Part shown: positions 27,409 to 35,711 of the stretch, in pieces
Layout: every line of letters starts with the position of its first letter
Position numbering within the stretch: position 1 is the stretch's first letter
Source of the DNA: a virus
DNA: 35,711 nt
Reading direction: 5' to 3' (one strand)
Virus record (IMG/VR): IMGVR_UViG_3300045257_000049
Location: 1-35,711 of that record
Notes under the pieces: generated by a model
Told to the model about the DNA's origin: nothing
What the model saw: only the letters and a program-made list of their open reading frames with translations
Database searches by the model: none
Position numbers and translations under genes: made by a program

Positions 27409-27867
27409 ATGAAAGAAGCAAGCGAACTCGACCTAGCAAGACTGGCAGCGTACATAGACTCGGAAGGGTCTATCTGCATCAGTCTCTCAAAGAGAGATTA
27501 CAGTCGCCGTGGTATCTACCACGCCCTACATCTTACGGTGTCGAATACGGACGCTAGACTCCCTCTCTGGTGTCGAGAAAAATTCGGCGGTCACGCGAAA
27601 ATGATTACAGTCGGTGGCAAGCGGAGATTGAATGTTTTCCACTGGCATGTTACCGCACAAAATGCCTCAGAAATTCTTTCCGCCTGCTTGCCTTATTTCA
27701 TTATCAAGAAAGAGCAAGCGTTGATAGGAATAGAGTTTCAGAAGACCAAGGGGAACAGAGGAGAGCGAGTCAGCGACGAAGATTTTGAAACTCGCACTTC
27801 TCATCGGGAAGAATTGCAAAGACTTCATCGTGAACCAGTGGGACACGACAAGGTATCAATGGAGTAA
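27409..27867 (+). CDS. LAGLIDADG homing endonuclease 2
   Basis: This 152-residue protein starts at ATG 27409 behind GGAGGAG. L-A-A-Y-I-D-S-E-G-S-I (residues 10-20) is the LAGLIDADG motif with the catalytic acid. L-T-V-S-N-T-D-A-R-L near 45 and L-P-Y-F-I-I-K-K-E-Q-A near 95 match the blocks of the gene at 23949, making these two clear paralogs with divergent C-termini. It lies 37 bases after the capsid stop codon, in the same orientation, and therefore beside the intron-bearing gene. It may cut intronless capsid genes in trans; this is inferred. Confidence 0.88.
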   Translation: MKEASELDLARLAAYIDSEGSICISLSKRDYSRRGIYHALHLTVSNTDARLPLWCREKFGGHAKMITVGGKRRLNVFHWHVTAQNASEILSACLPYFIIKKEQALIGIEFQKTKGNRGERVSDEDFETRTSHREELQRLHREPVGHDKVSME

Positions 27868-27879
27868 GGGAGAGCGACA

Positions 27880-28329
27880 ATGGCTATCGTAAATTCCGTA
27901 GCAACATATTCAGGCGAAGGTTTTCAGCTTATCCAGTCGCTCGCTCAAGCGGTGTCTGCCGCCGCGTTGACGGTGCGCGTACCTTTGACGGGTTCAATTT
28001 CGCCCGCCGTCGCAAGAGGTCTATGGCGCTGTAAGATTTACAACCCCGGTGGCACCACGCCTGCAATCACGTCGGTAACGCTTACGGCGGGAGATGGCAC
28101 GAACACGGTTACGCTCGACAACTTTGTACCTACTGCGGGCATCACGATTACCTCTACGGCGTATATCGACGTGATGGGCGACTTCCTGCTCGACACTGCC
28201 TCGTCTTCAAGCGGCGGCTCGTCGGGTACGCTGATTTTCGGCGGCGCGACGTTCTTTACCTTCACGTTCGCAGTAACGGGTACGTCGGCGTCGTTCTCGG
28301 CAGATTGCGAAATTTCGGCAGCGCCGTAA
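27880..28329 (+). CDS. Probable capsid decoration or minor head protein (149 aa)
   Basis: ATG 27880 follows AAGGGAGAG. The 149-residue product is rich in Thr, Ser, Ala, Gly and Val with strong beta propensity (A-I-T-S-V-T-L-T-A-G-D-G-T-N-T-V-T-L near 60, F-F-T-F-T-F-A-V-T-G-T near 123) and no catalytic motifs. Such low-charge beta proteins coded immediately after the capsid gene are commonly decoration or cement proteins on the head surface. A strong terminator follows, so it closes the capsid transcription unit. Confidence 0.65.
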   Translation: MAIVNSVATYSGEGFQLIQSLAQAVSAAALTVRVPLTGSISPAVARGLWRCKIYNPGGTTPAITSVTLTAGDGTNTVTLDNFVPTAGITITSTAYIDVMGDFLLDTASSSSGGSSGTLIFGGATFFTFTFAVTGTSASFSADCEISAAP

Positions 28330-28358
28330 ACGGAGTTTGGCAAGCAACTCTCCTCGGG

Positions 28359-28400
28359 GGGCTTTGGGGCTACAAAAAGTCCCAAGGCCCTTTTTCTTTT
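28359..28400 (+). terminator. Rho-independent terminator after the capsid module
   Basis: GGGCTTTGGGGCT (28359-28371) pairs with AGTCCCAAGGCCC (28378-28390) over 13 base pairs including two G-U pairs, loop of six bases, followed by the T-rich run TTTTTCTTTT. This is the clearest intrinsic terminator in the window. It probably limits read-through from the highly expressed capsid gene into the tail genes. Confidence 0.9.
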
Positions 28401-28410
28401 GGAGGTAATT

Positions 28411-29646
28411 TTGCTAGTCGGAGATTTAGTCCAAAGTGTCCGTGAGGCCGTAACTGACCAACCGCAGGTGATGGTTCCACCTGTGATAGCCGCTCCGACT
28501 GCGCTTTCGCTCGGTGGTGGCTCTATCCTACCGGGAACTTATTTTTTTGTGCTCACAACTATAAATCCGTGGGGCGAGACGCTTGCTTCCAACGAATTGA
28601 CAGTACCACTCGGCGGAGGCCAGAACGCTTTTCAGTTTACCTATACGCCTTCTCCCGGAAGTACGGGAACGACCAAACTCTATATCGGTACGGTAATAGG
28701 TGGAGAGAATTTCTGGATTCCGATTACCGACAACACGGGAACGATTCGGGTACTCAGTATATCTCCCAATTTTGCGGGTACTCCGCCATCGCGCAACAGC
28801 GCCTATCTTCCTGACACCGATGGCGATGCTGTTTCGGCCTACACCATGTTCCGGTGGATTAACGATGCCCTAAAACTGGGTTCGCTTGTTTGTGGCGGCT
28901 TGCTCGATTATTCCGGAGTCGGCTCAGTAGTTGGCGCTCCGCAATACATCGTACCTGGAACATGGAAGAAGATTTCGTCCATGTGGTACGACGGTTATCC
29001 GCTCTCAATGGACGACAACGGAAATTACTTCCGAAGGAACGCTATTACCGCCTCGGTTCTTTCTTCTGTGTCTATCTCGACATTCAATAACCAGATGATG
29101 TTTGAACTGTGGCCACAACCTGCACGTTCGGCGGCACTGACGACGCTTTCGGCTCCTCTGTTTATCGGCCAGCTTACGGCTAGCCTTACATCCACGGCGA
29201 ATTTTCTGCTTACGAACGGATTCGCCAAGATTGGTACGGAGATTGTCTCGTACTCGGGGATTCCCGGAAACGTCCTCTCAAACCTGCAACGGGCGCTCAG
29301 TGGAACGATGGCAGCGCTCCAGCCAGCAGGCAGTTTCGTGCAGGAGTTGAATCTATTCTGGAGTGGCTGGCGAGATTATGCGCCCAACTTCCAGCCGGGA
29401 AGTTCCTTGCAAACTGTTCCTGTTCCTGTCGGTTGGGAAACAATTCTATTCGAGTACGGATTGTCGAGAATGAAGCTGGCGGAACAGAACGTAGGCGACT
29501 ACTCGAAACTTAACGAGTCCTGCAAAAAGAATTTTAGTGATTGGCTAAGGCAGAATCGCGTAGTGGTTGGCCCTCGGCAGATTGGCGATCAAACCTCGGG
29601 ACTCGAAGTTCTGCCCAATCTCGGCGGCGGATGGGTGGTGCCATAG
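28411..29646 (+). CDS. Head-tail adaptor-like protein with Ig/FN3-like insert
   Basis: TTG 28411 follows GGAGG at five-base spacing (411 residues). An N-terminal segment is followed by an Ig/FN3-like domain (about 23-95, with P-G-T-Y-F-F-V-L-T-T and W-G-E-T-L-A-S-N-E). A helical region then reads A-Y-T-M-F-R-W-I-N-D-A near 140, and a C-terminal helical part ends in W-L-R-Q-N-R-V. The combination recalls the P22 gp4-type adaptor and related head-tail joining proteins that extend the portal, with an added beta domain. It follows the terminator, so its expression needs read-through or a promoter I cannot identify. Confidence 0.65.
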   Translation: MLVGDLVQSVREAVTDQPQVMVPPVIAAPTALSLGGGSILPGTYFFVLTTINPWGETLASNELTVPLGGGQNAFQFTYTPSPGSTGTTKLYIGTVIGGENFWIPITDNTGTIRVLSISPNFAGTPPSRNSAYLPDTDGDAVSAYTMFRWINDALKLGSLVCGGLLDYSGVGSVVGAPQYIVPGTWKKISSMWYDGYPLSMDDNGNYFRRNAITASVLSSVSISTFNNQMMFELWPQPARSAALTTLSAPLFIGQLTASLTSTANFLLTNGFAKIGTEIVSYSGIPGNVLSNLQRALSGTMAALQPAGSFVQELNLFWSGWRDYAPNFQPGSSLQTVPVPVGWETILFEYGLSRMKLAEQNVGDYSKLNESCKKNFSDWLRQNRVVVGPRQIGDQTSGLEVLPNLGGGWVVP

Positions 29647-32480
29647 TGGAATACAAAGCCATCCCCGTTGCGCCGATGCTCAAAGGCCTTGCGGCTGAAA
29701 CTGATATTTACACCCAGCCGAAAGGAACTTTTCCGCGTGGTGCGAATCTTCTCTTGAATAAGCGCGGCGCTCTTGATACCTGCGACGGTTCGCAACTCGT
29801 TCATGCGTTCAATGGAGCAATTCAGTCGGGACGCGGCAAGGTTATGGAACCATTTCTATTTCAGCCTACCGGAGCGTCGAGCTACTACCTTGCGCTGATG
29901 AAGGCTTTGGATATTCCGCTTGGTGCTCCGCAGAATCTTACTGCATCGGCTGGTAGCGGAGGAACACTCGCAGCAGGAACGTACTTCTATGTTGTGACGG
30001 CGCTTGACGGAGCGAATGGCGAGACGAACATTTCAAATGAAGTGAGTGCGACGGTTGGTGCAAGTGGAAAAGTTACTCTGACGTGGAACTTCGTTCCGAA
30101 CGCGCAAGGCTACAACGTATACAGAGGAACCGCATCTGGAGGAGAGACAATCCTATCCGGTGCAGGGTTGCCGGTTCCTCAAGTACCATTCGGGAATCTG
30201 ACCGTAAGTTATGTGGACTCAGGGGCCGCTAGTTCCGCCACGACACCAATAGTTCCGGCTGCCTCCAATGGAGTAGAAAAAACCAGCCTTGTCGTTGGAG
30301 GCCTGATAGTAGTTAATTTCTTTACTCTGAGTCCTCATAATCTTACCGCTGGGAACACCATATCCGCTGCTGGCGTCACAAACGCTAATTTCAACGCGCC
30401 TTATACGGTGCTCGCGGTGACATCCAACATAACTTTTCGAGCCACCACCAATGCTCCCTCCGTTGTGGCACTTCCTATTGGAACCATCAGCGGAGGAGGG
30501 GTAGTCATCAGTTCAGGCCCTCCGCCTATAGTAGACACGACACAGCAATGTGCTCTTTTTCAGATGCCATTAATTGTTGGCTCTCCGGCACCGCTTCCAG
30601 TTGCTTACAATAACTCGAATATCGTGGCTCTTTATCCCGCTGATTTGCGTCCCATTATTCCCGATGGTGGAGGTGGCGGTGGTTCTGGCGGGGGCGGGGG
30701 CACTGGAGGAGGTGGAGCGACAGGAGGAACAACGGTTTCTGGCGGTGTGGCAGGAACACTTTCCTTCATTCCTCAAATGGTACAGTTCACGAATCGCGTA
30801 GCGATGGCGCTCGGGAATGGCTTTCCACCGCAGTTGTTTTCCGATGCGACCGGAACACCGACAAATCCGGCTACTGTCGAAGAAATAAGTTCGGTAACAG
30901 TGGATGCGTTTGGCGTGGTGACGGTAACGGTTCCAGACGGTCACGGGCTATTAACGTCACCGACACAGGTAGGTGCGAATGTTCTACTCTCGGGTATTAC
31001 TAATGCTCTCTACAATGGAGCGTTTCCAACCATCTCCATTGTTTCCTCCACCGTTTTCAAGGTCAGAAATCTTGCAGCTATTGGACAAGCGGCCTCATCC
31101 GGTGGCACTTCGACCACAACCTCAGTTCCTATTGTGTCCACATTCGTTCCCGGATTCCCCACTTGGACGACAGCGGTAGCCTATTCGACTAACTCCATCG
31201 TCACGCCGACTGTTGCGAATAACCACTTCTACAAAGCGATTCAAGGTGGCGTTTCAGGAGGCTCCCAGCCTACTTTTCCGACAACTACTGGCGCTCAGGT
31301 TTCAGATGGCTCGATTATCTGGCAGGAAGCCGGTTTAACGAATACTGCCGCACCTCCACCCCCCGGGTGTGGTCATGTGACCGTATATGCTGGCTCGCTA
31401 TGGATGTTAAATACCTCTCCAACCAACACTTCGACAGGAATTGATGGGCCATGCTCGCTGAGAATGAGCGATGTGAACAACCCGAACTCCTGGAATCCCA
31501 TCAACCAAGCATTTCTCGATAAAGACGATGGAACGGAAGGAATGGGACTCGCTTCGTTCACGATCACAGCGCAAGGTATCCCTCCAGAAGGTTCTTTAGT
31601 CGTTTTTAAGAACTATTCAGGTTATCAGGTTGTCGGAGTCTTCGGGTCAGTGAACCTTACGATTCAGAGAATCAAGAGCGATATGGGATGTCTAGCTCCA
31701 AGAACGCTTCAGTTCGTTCCAGGATACGGAATCACTCGCTTTTCGCATCTTGGATTTGCAGTATTCGATGGAGTAGAGGACAAAATTATTAGCGAGGATA
31801 TTCGGCCATTCCTCTTCCCGACAAACGATTTTCAGGAACAGGATATTGTGGTTTTGGACGCTTCCGCGCAATCCCTCATGTGGGGATTTCAAACAGCGAA
31901 TCCGCCGATGTATTGTGCTGCTATGCCGGTAGGAAATTCTGGAGGGCAACTCACACAGATTGCGTGTTACGACCTGGTGCTCAAGGCGTGGACAGCAATG
32001 GTTCAGTTACCTTTTGCTATTTCGAGCGCGGCACAGTTCAGGACAGTTAGCGCGAACCCTGTAACTATCTTGGGAGGGTTCTCGGATGGGTTGCTTTCAC
32101 GCTGGGAGGCTGGCGACCAGATGTGGGATACGGGCGGAACAGGTGCAAGGGTGCCTTCCGTCGTGAATTTCAGCGTGAAACTGCCGGAAGCGGTAGCGCA
32201 GTCTGCAGACACAAAACTAAACTGCCGAAGAGTGGCGATTCGAGGCATTTCAACTTCTGCTGCCGGTCCAATCACCGTGACGCCCATCGTAAACGGCGTT
32301 CAGAAGCCTCCCAAGAGCTACCCCATACCCGTTCAAGGTGACTGGGAAGTGTTCGCTTCGTTCATGTACGACGGATTACGCTTTTCTGCTGTAATATCAG
32401 GGTCGGGACAGTTGGAACTTGATAGGTTCTCGTTCCATATTTCAGAGAAGCCCGTTGGGGCCGCTCAAAGGGTGTCTTAG
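29646..32480 (+). CDS. Large tail/nozzle-like structural protein (944 aa)
   Basis: The start GTG 29646 overlaps the adaptor stop (TAGTG). It opens with P-R-G-A-N-L-L-L-N-K-R-G-A-L-D-T-C-D-G near residue 30, the pattern seen in nozzle proteins of podoviruses. An FN3-like domain follows (about 94-195, A-G-T-Y-F-Y-V-V-T-A), then beta-rich stretches, and a Gly-rich linker near 339-362. A long C-terminal beta/helical region contains Y-G-I-T-R-F-S-H-L-G near 695. Size and place after the adaptor agree with a P22 gp10-like tail nozzle or hub. The extra Ig-like domain may aid surface adhesion. Confidence 0.7.
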   Translation: MEYKAIPVAPMLKGLAAETDIYTQPKGTFPRGANLLLNKRGALDTCDGSQLVHAFNGAIQSGRGKVMEPFLFQPTGASSYYLALMKALDIPLGAPQNLTASAGSGGTLAAGTYFYVVTALDGANGETNISNEVSATVGASGKVTLTWNFVPNAQGYNVYRGTASGGETILSGAGLPVPQVPFGNLTVSYVDSGAASSATTPIVPAASNGVEKTSLVVGGLIVVNFFTLSPHNLTAGNTISAAGVTNANFNAPYTVLAVTSNITFRATTNAPSVVALPIGTISGGGVVISSGPPPIVDTTQQCALFQMPLIVGSPAPLPVAYNNSNIVALYPADLRPIIPDGGGGGGSGGGGGTGGGGATGGTTVSGGVAGTLSFIPQMVQFTNRVAMALGNGFPPQLFSDATGTPTNPATVEEISSVTVDAFGVVTVTVPDGHGLLTSPTQVGANVLLSGITNALYNGAFPTISIVSSTVFKVRNLAAIGQAASSGGTSTTTSVPIVSTFVPGFPTWTTAVAYSTNSIVTPTVANNHFYKAIQGGVSGGSQPTFPTTTGAQVSDGSIIWQEAGLTNTAAPPPPGCGHVTVYAGSLWMLNTSPTNTSTGIDGPCSLRMSDVNNPNSWNPINQAFLDKDDGTEGMGLASFTITAQGIPPEGSLVVFKNYSGYQVVGVFGSVNLTIQRIKSDMGCLAPRTLQFVPGYGITRFSHLGFAVFDGVEDKIISEDIRPFLFPTNDFQEQDIVVLDASAQSLMWGFQTANPPMYCAAMPVGNSGGQLTQIACYDLVLKAWTAMVQLPFAISSAAQFRTVSANPVTILGGFSDGLLSRWEAGDQMWDTGGTGARVPSVVNFSVKLPEAVAQSADTKLNCRRVAIRGISTSAAGPITVTPIVNGVQKPPKSYPIPVQGDWEVFASFMYDGLRFSAVISGSGQLELDRFSFHISEKPVGAAQRVS

Positions 32481-32854
32481 TGCTGAAGATACGCAATTTC
32501 GTGAAAGGCGAAGAGTTACCTTCCCCTCTTGCCGCTGGCTTCGAGAAGGGAAATCAGCCTGAGTGGATTTGGTTGGCCGAACGACAAGGGAAAATAGTCG
32601 CTATTCTGGTTGCGGCTCCCGCACACATCGTCGCCATCCTTCTTCGCCTTGCTTCGACCGATGATGCCGAACCAATGGATGTGCGAATCCTTCTTGTGAA
32701 CGCGATAAGCGAAATCAAGAAAAGAGGATTTGAGGGATACGTGACGTGGCTTAGTCCCGAAACGGGTGTCGAAAAGAAACTGTACGACATCATCATGGCG
32801 GGCGGTGGAATCCAGTTACCCCAACCAATGTTCTTCTGCGTGGGGAGGTTCTGA
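32480..32854 (+). CDS. Small GNAT-like / unknown phage protein (124 aa)
   Basis: This protein starts at GTG 32480 (TAGTG overlap). It has a beta-alpha arrangement (I-W-L-A-E-R-Q-G-K-I-V-A-I-L-V-A-A-P near 30, V-R-I-L-L-V-N-A-I near 68). I relate it weakly to GNAT acetyltransferase-like folds encoded near tail genes in several podovirus-like phages. Acetyl-CoA-binding Q/R-x-x-G-x-G/A is not clearly present, so catalytic function is uncertain. Overlaps the next gene as TGATG. Confidence 0.55.
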   Translation: MLKIRNFVKGEELPSPLAAGFEKGNQPEWIWLAERQGKIVAILVAAPAHIVAILLRLASTDDAEPMDVRILLVNAISEIKKRGFEGYVTWLSPETGVEKKLYDIIMAGGGIQLPQPMFFCVGRF

Positions 32855-33258
32855 TGCCGCCACTTCTCGCACTCCTTCCTGTTGTCTTAGGACTGGCGGG
32901 TACAGGAATCGGATTAGGAGAATCCCTTGCAAATCAGCCCGGTTCGCCAAAGGCTCCAACACTGGCCGACACGACAGCCTCGGCAGACAAGACGAAGCAG
33001 AATCAGATTGCGGCACTGTCTCAGCAGACGCCAAACATTCAGGCAGCAACAGGCGGTTCCCTTTCTCCCGATGCTTGGGCGCAACTCGCAGCGCTTCTTT
33101 CGGGGCAGGCAGGAAGTCCGGGTATTGGCTCATCGCAACAGGATTTGATTACGAAACTGACGACTGGGAACTCTGGCGGAACAGTGTCGGCGGGAAATAA
33201 CACGGCTCCGGGAACTCCGGGTGGTACTGGCGGATTAACGAACACGACATTCGGGTAG
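32854..33258 (+). CDS. Small virion protein, possible internal/ejection protein (134 aa)
   Basis: ATG 32854 overlaps the previous stop. The product begins with a hydrophobic helix (L-L-A-L-L-P-V-V-L-G-L-A-G-T-G-I-G-L) followed by an Ala/Gln/Ser/Gly-rich, low-complexity remainder. This fits small internal virion proteins that pass through the host membrane on infection. It could also be a membrane-targeted protein. Family not recognised. Confidence 0.6.
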   Translation: MPPLLALLPVVLGLAGTGIGLGESLANQPGSPKAPTLADTTASADKTKQNQIAALSQQTPNIQAATGGSLSPDAWAQLAALLSGQAGSPGIGSSQQDLITKLTTGNSGGTVSAGNNTAPGTPGGTGGLTNTTFG

Positions 33259-33266
33259 GAGGAAAG

Positions 33267-33836
33267 ATGCCGGAAGCAATCACAGGTTTACTGCCACTCA
33301 TCACCGCTGGAGCTGGTGGAGCCGGTTTGATAGGGAATATCCTAAACTCCATCCAGCAAGGCGGAGTTGCTTCAGAAGCCGCCCATAACGCGCATCTGTC
33401 CCCTGAACAGCTTGGAACGATGGTGTCAAAGGCCACGCAACCGCTCGACCGCAATCTCGTCAACACGGTCAACAATCAGGTACAAGGCGACATGGCATCA
33501 AGAGGGTTGGCGGAAGCTCCGGGAATCTTCGCTGCGACCGAAGGGCAGGCATTGGCTCCATTCGAGCAACAGAACCAGAACACAGCCTTGCAACTCATCT
33601 TGGAGAAGTTAGGGCTTCCTGCTTCTACACTCGCCGCGCTTCGTTCCGGTGGTGGAGGCATGGCGAATCTTTCTCCTTTGCTTCAGATGATTATGAAACA
33701 GTTTCCGGGTGGCTTTGGGAGTGCTGGAGCACCTGGCGGTACTCCGCCATTTCTTCCGTCAACACAGAGCGGCCCGTCTCCAATACCCGGATTGACTGGC
33801 GACGTTCTTAACTTCCCTCAAGGCGGTAATTCGTGA
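33267..33836 (+). CDS. Probable internal virion protein (189 aa)
   Basis: ATG 33267 is preceded by AGGAGG. The N-terminus is a Gly/Ala-rich hydrophobic segment (L-L-P-L-I-T-A-G-A-G-G-A-G-L-I-G-N-I-L). The middle is Gln/Asn/Ala-rich helical with A-S-R-G-L-A-E near 77, and the C-terminus is Pro/Gly-rich. The same composition is shared with the gene before it, suggesting related roles in the particle core or ejection apparatus. GTGA overlap with the next gene. Confidence 0.6.
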   Translation: MPEAITGLLPLITAGAGGAGLIGNILNSIQQGGVASEAAHNAHLSPEQLGTMVSKATQPLDRNLVNTVNNQVQGDMASRGLAEAPGIFAATEGQALAPFEQQNQNTALQLILEKLGLPASTLAALRSGGGGMANLSPLLQMIMKQFPGGFGSAGAPGGTPPFLPSTQSGPSPIPGLTGDVLNFPQGGNS

Positions 33837-34951
33837 ACCTAACCGGACTCTTAACGGGCGTAGGTCAGGCTGGTTCAGACCTCGCGCAAGGTAAGCTCGA
33901 CGCGGAGCAGGCGAAGCTTAAAGACCTGTTCGACAAGCTAAACCTGAGCCAAGGCAAGGTCAACCTTGCCGAGTCAGAGGAGCGCCTAAAAAGATTACAA
34001 GGCCAACCGAAGACTCCAGAAGAGGAGTATCAGCAGAAGATTGCTGCGGTGAAGAAGTTCATTCCCAATGCTTCCGACAACGACATAAGGGCGATATTTG
34101 GCTTGCCTCCGGCGAAGACGGCCCTGCCGATAGGAAATCAAATCGAAGAAGGATTGAAAGCATTACCGGAACAACAGCGCAAGATGGTTGAACCTGTGAT
34201 TCGCGGTTACATGGACGCCGGAGAACCGGACAAGGCATTGCAGGTTTTGGGTTCGATAGCGGAGAAATTCAAGCCAGAGCCTACCGACATGAAACTCGTG
34301 CAACCGCAAGGTGGCGGAGCACCATTCTCCGTGCAGGTAGGAAACGAAACACTGACACCTAAAGATGCGGGGTGGACCCCCAAGATGCAGGCGTTCCTAG
34401 AGGCTGGGGTTAAGTCGCATCAGGACTTCTTGAAATACAAGGAAGACGAGCAGACCAAGAACTGGAATCGAAGACTTATGCTGGCGAACAAACTTGCCGA
34501 GAAGAGAGACGCCGAAAAACTATTCACTGACTTCGATAAAGCGTCAAAGACGATGAAGCAGTGGAACCACCTAGAAGACGTTGCGGAGTCAGCTAATTCC
34601 TATGTTGCGAATCCCACGGGTCCCGGAGATGCGGAACTCATGCTTTCCTACGTCCAAGCCATCAAGCCGGATAGTGGGTTCCGGTTTACCACTACCGAGC
34701 AAAAGTTAATTCTGGAAAAGACTCGCGGAATCGTGGAGGCGGCACAGGCGGCTTACGCTCAAGGAACACGCGGTTTACTATTCGGTCCAGCCGGTAGCGA
34801 GCAGAGGGCGGAAATTGGGAAGATTGTTGCGGAAGCGGCGGGACAAGCAGGAAAACGAAAGGATGACTACCTGAGCGGAATAGGGAAAGTTAATCCCAAA
34901 CTGTACGACATCCTAACCGATAACAACGACGATTTGGAGCCAGTTCAATAG
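33833..34951 (+). CDS. Probable structural/internal virion protein with coiled coil (372 aa)
   Basis: GTG 33833 overlaps the preceding stop. The 372-residue protein begins with a helical coiled coil (D-A-E-Q-A-K-L-K-D-L-F-D-K-L-N-L near 24, K-V-N-L-A-E-S-E-E-R-L-K-R-L near 43). It continues with mixed helical domains (A-M-A-type repeats absent; D-K-A-S-K-T-M-K-Q-W-N-H-L-E near 235) and ends with a helical tail. It precedes a very large open gene, in keeping with a virion internal-protein operon. No enzymatic motif seen. Confidence 0.62.
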   Translation: MNLTGLLTGVGQAGSDLAQGKLDAEQAKLKDLFDKLNLSQGKVNLAESEERLKRLQGQPKTPEEEYQQKIAAVKKFIPNASDNDIRAIFGLPPAKTALPIGNQIEEGLKALPEQQRKMVEPVIRGYMDAGEPDKALQVLGSIAEKFKPEPTDMKLVQPQGGGAPFSVQVGNETLTPKDAGWTPKMQAFLEAGVKSHQDFLKYKEDEQTKNWNRRLMLANKLAEKRDAEKLFTDFDKASKTMKQWNHLEDVAESANSYVANPTGPGDAELMLSYVQAIKPDSGFRFTTTEQKLILEKTRGIVEAAQAAYAQGTRGLLFGPAGSEQRAEIGKIVAEAAGQAGKRKDDYLSGIGKVNPKLYDILTDNNDDLEPVQ

Positions 34952-35711
34952 ATGCCAAAGAACGATAAACTCGTTATCGAGAAGGGCGGGAAGAAATTCC
35001 TTATCCCGAATAATCCTGACCGTATTCGTCACTATCTTGAAAATAAGTACATGGTTTCTAAAGACCAATCGCTTGCGATTCCTAAGACTAAGCCACCAGA
35101 AGAAGAAAGCACATTAACTCAGGTTGGGCGCGAAATCCCCTTAGGAGCGGCGGCTGGCGCGGGTATCCCGGAAACGATGACTCCGATACAGGATTTACTA
35201 AAAGGGCTGAAGGAACAAGCGGCCAAGATGTTCGTCAGGCCGTACACGAATCCGGGAGCCAAGAGTTTAAAGGAAATGATTGAAGCTAATCCCGGAGTTG
35301 CTATACCTACAGGACTTGTGAATACAGCCAAAGAAACTAGCAAGGACGCAGGTTTTCGCAACGTGAACTTAGGACCTGGAGTGGATGTTCCATTCTTGGG
35401 TGGAATGCCGGACTACCCGAAGTTTGCACATGACGCGAGTTCACTCCTGACCCAAATCCTTTTACTAAAGGGAGGTAAAGAAGCCGCTAAAACCCCTCTG
35501 GCCGAGAGCGAAATGGTTCGAGGCGGAAAGGCTGTTGGAAAGGCAGCGGCAGGGGCTCCTCCAAAGATTGTGCAGTCCGCAACAGGAGCAAAGTACGCCG
35601 TAAACAAAGCGGAAAAGGCTGCCAACGTAGCAGCGCGAGAAAAGATGTCCGCATTCGAGAAGGCGAAGACCGAACGCGAGGCCGAAGTTGCGGAACAGAA
35701 GCGAATCAAGG
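34952..35711 (+). CDS. N-terminal part of a large structural protein (cut by window edge)
   Basis: ATG 34952 follows the previous stop directly, and the frame stays open to the last base (253 codons seen). The visible portion starts with a basic beta segment (L-V-I-E-K-G-G-K-K-F-L-I-P near 7). It continues through a Gly/Ala-rich hydrophobic stretch (L-G-A-A-A-G-A-G-I near 65) into a highly charged Lys/Ala/Glu helical region. Its position suggests a large internal virion or ejection protein. The end is unseen, so no catalytic claim is possible. Confidence 0.7.
   Translation, partial: MPKNDKLVIEKGGKKFLIPNNPDRIRHYLENKYMVSKDQSLAIPKTKPPEEESTLTQVGREIPLGAAAGAGIPETMTPIQDLLKGLKEQAAKMFVRPYTNPGAKSLKEMIEANPGVAIPTGLVNTAKETSKDAGFRNVNLGPGVDVPFLGGMPDYPKFAHDASSLLTQILLLKGGKEAAKTPLAESEMVRGGKAVGKAAAGAPPKIVQSATGAKYAVNKAEKAANVAAREKMSAFEKAKTEREAEVAEQKRIK

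Overview
The window is a segment of the genome of a tailed double-stranded DNA bacteriophage. The late half encodes a large terminase, a portal, a scaffold-like protein, a major capsid protein, a P22-type head-tail adaptor and a large tail/nozzle-like protein, followed by virion proteins with gene order typical of short-tailed (podovirus-like) phages. Genes are packed with ATGA/GTGA/TAATG overlaps and good Shine-Dalgarno sites. Recognisable sigma70-type promoters indicate a bacterial host, but nothing in the sequence names it. No integrase, polymerase, lysis gene, tRNA or CRISPR array was recognised. The genome continues past both ends: a nuclease-like gene is cut at base 1 and a structural gene is cut at base 35711.

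Region 1 (1-8346, minus strand) is a leftward, probably early, operon of about 20 small genes. Recognisable members are a putative recombination/annealing protein, a KTSC-domain protein, an HNH endonuclease, several Cys-rich small proteins, a coiled-coil protein, and a protein carrying 25 perfect-length 9-bp repeat units. Two genes share a duplicated, structured 5' leader. Region 2 (8347-9235) is a divergent control region. It has a leftward promoter, a weaker rightward promoter, and four similar 15-bp palindromic operators spaced about 31 bp apart, followed by one zinc-ribbon-like gene and a structured non-coding stretch.

Region 3 (9236-15419, plus) is a sugar/methyl-transfer cassette. It holds four glycosyltransferase-like genes (including GT11 fucosyltransferase-like and GT31-like), an NAD-dependent sugar epimerase/dehydratase and three FkbM-like methyltransferases. 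This suggests the phage modifies a glycan on its virion or on the host surface. A two-gene minus-strand cassette (15380-15819) separates it from the late region.

Region 4 (15880-35711, plus) is the late module. A promoter at 15880 precedes small zinc-finger-like genes, an HNH protein, terminase, portal and a run of very small basic proteins. Then come a LAGLIDADG homing endonuclease, scaffold and major capsid protein, followed by a second LAGLIDADG endonuclease, a decoration-like protein, a strong terminator, the adaptor, the tail/nozzle protein and internal/ejection-like proteins.

The most striking feature is in the major capsid gene. Its first about 31 codons (26162-26253) are separated from the rest (about 26486-27371) by about 232 bases that fold like a compact group I intron (P2, P3, P7, P8 and P9 pairings visible). 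The intron carries no open reading frame. Freestanding LAGLIDADG endonuclease genes lie just downstream and about 2 kb upstream, and a degenerate antisense HNH fragment lies just upstream, suggesting homing supplied in trans.
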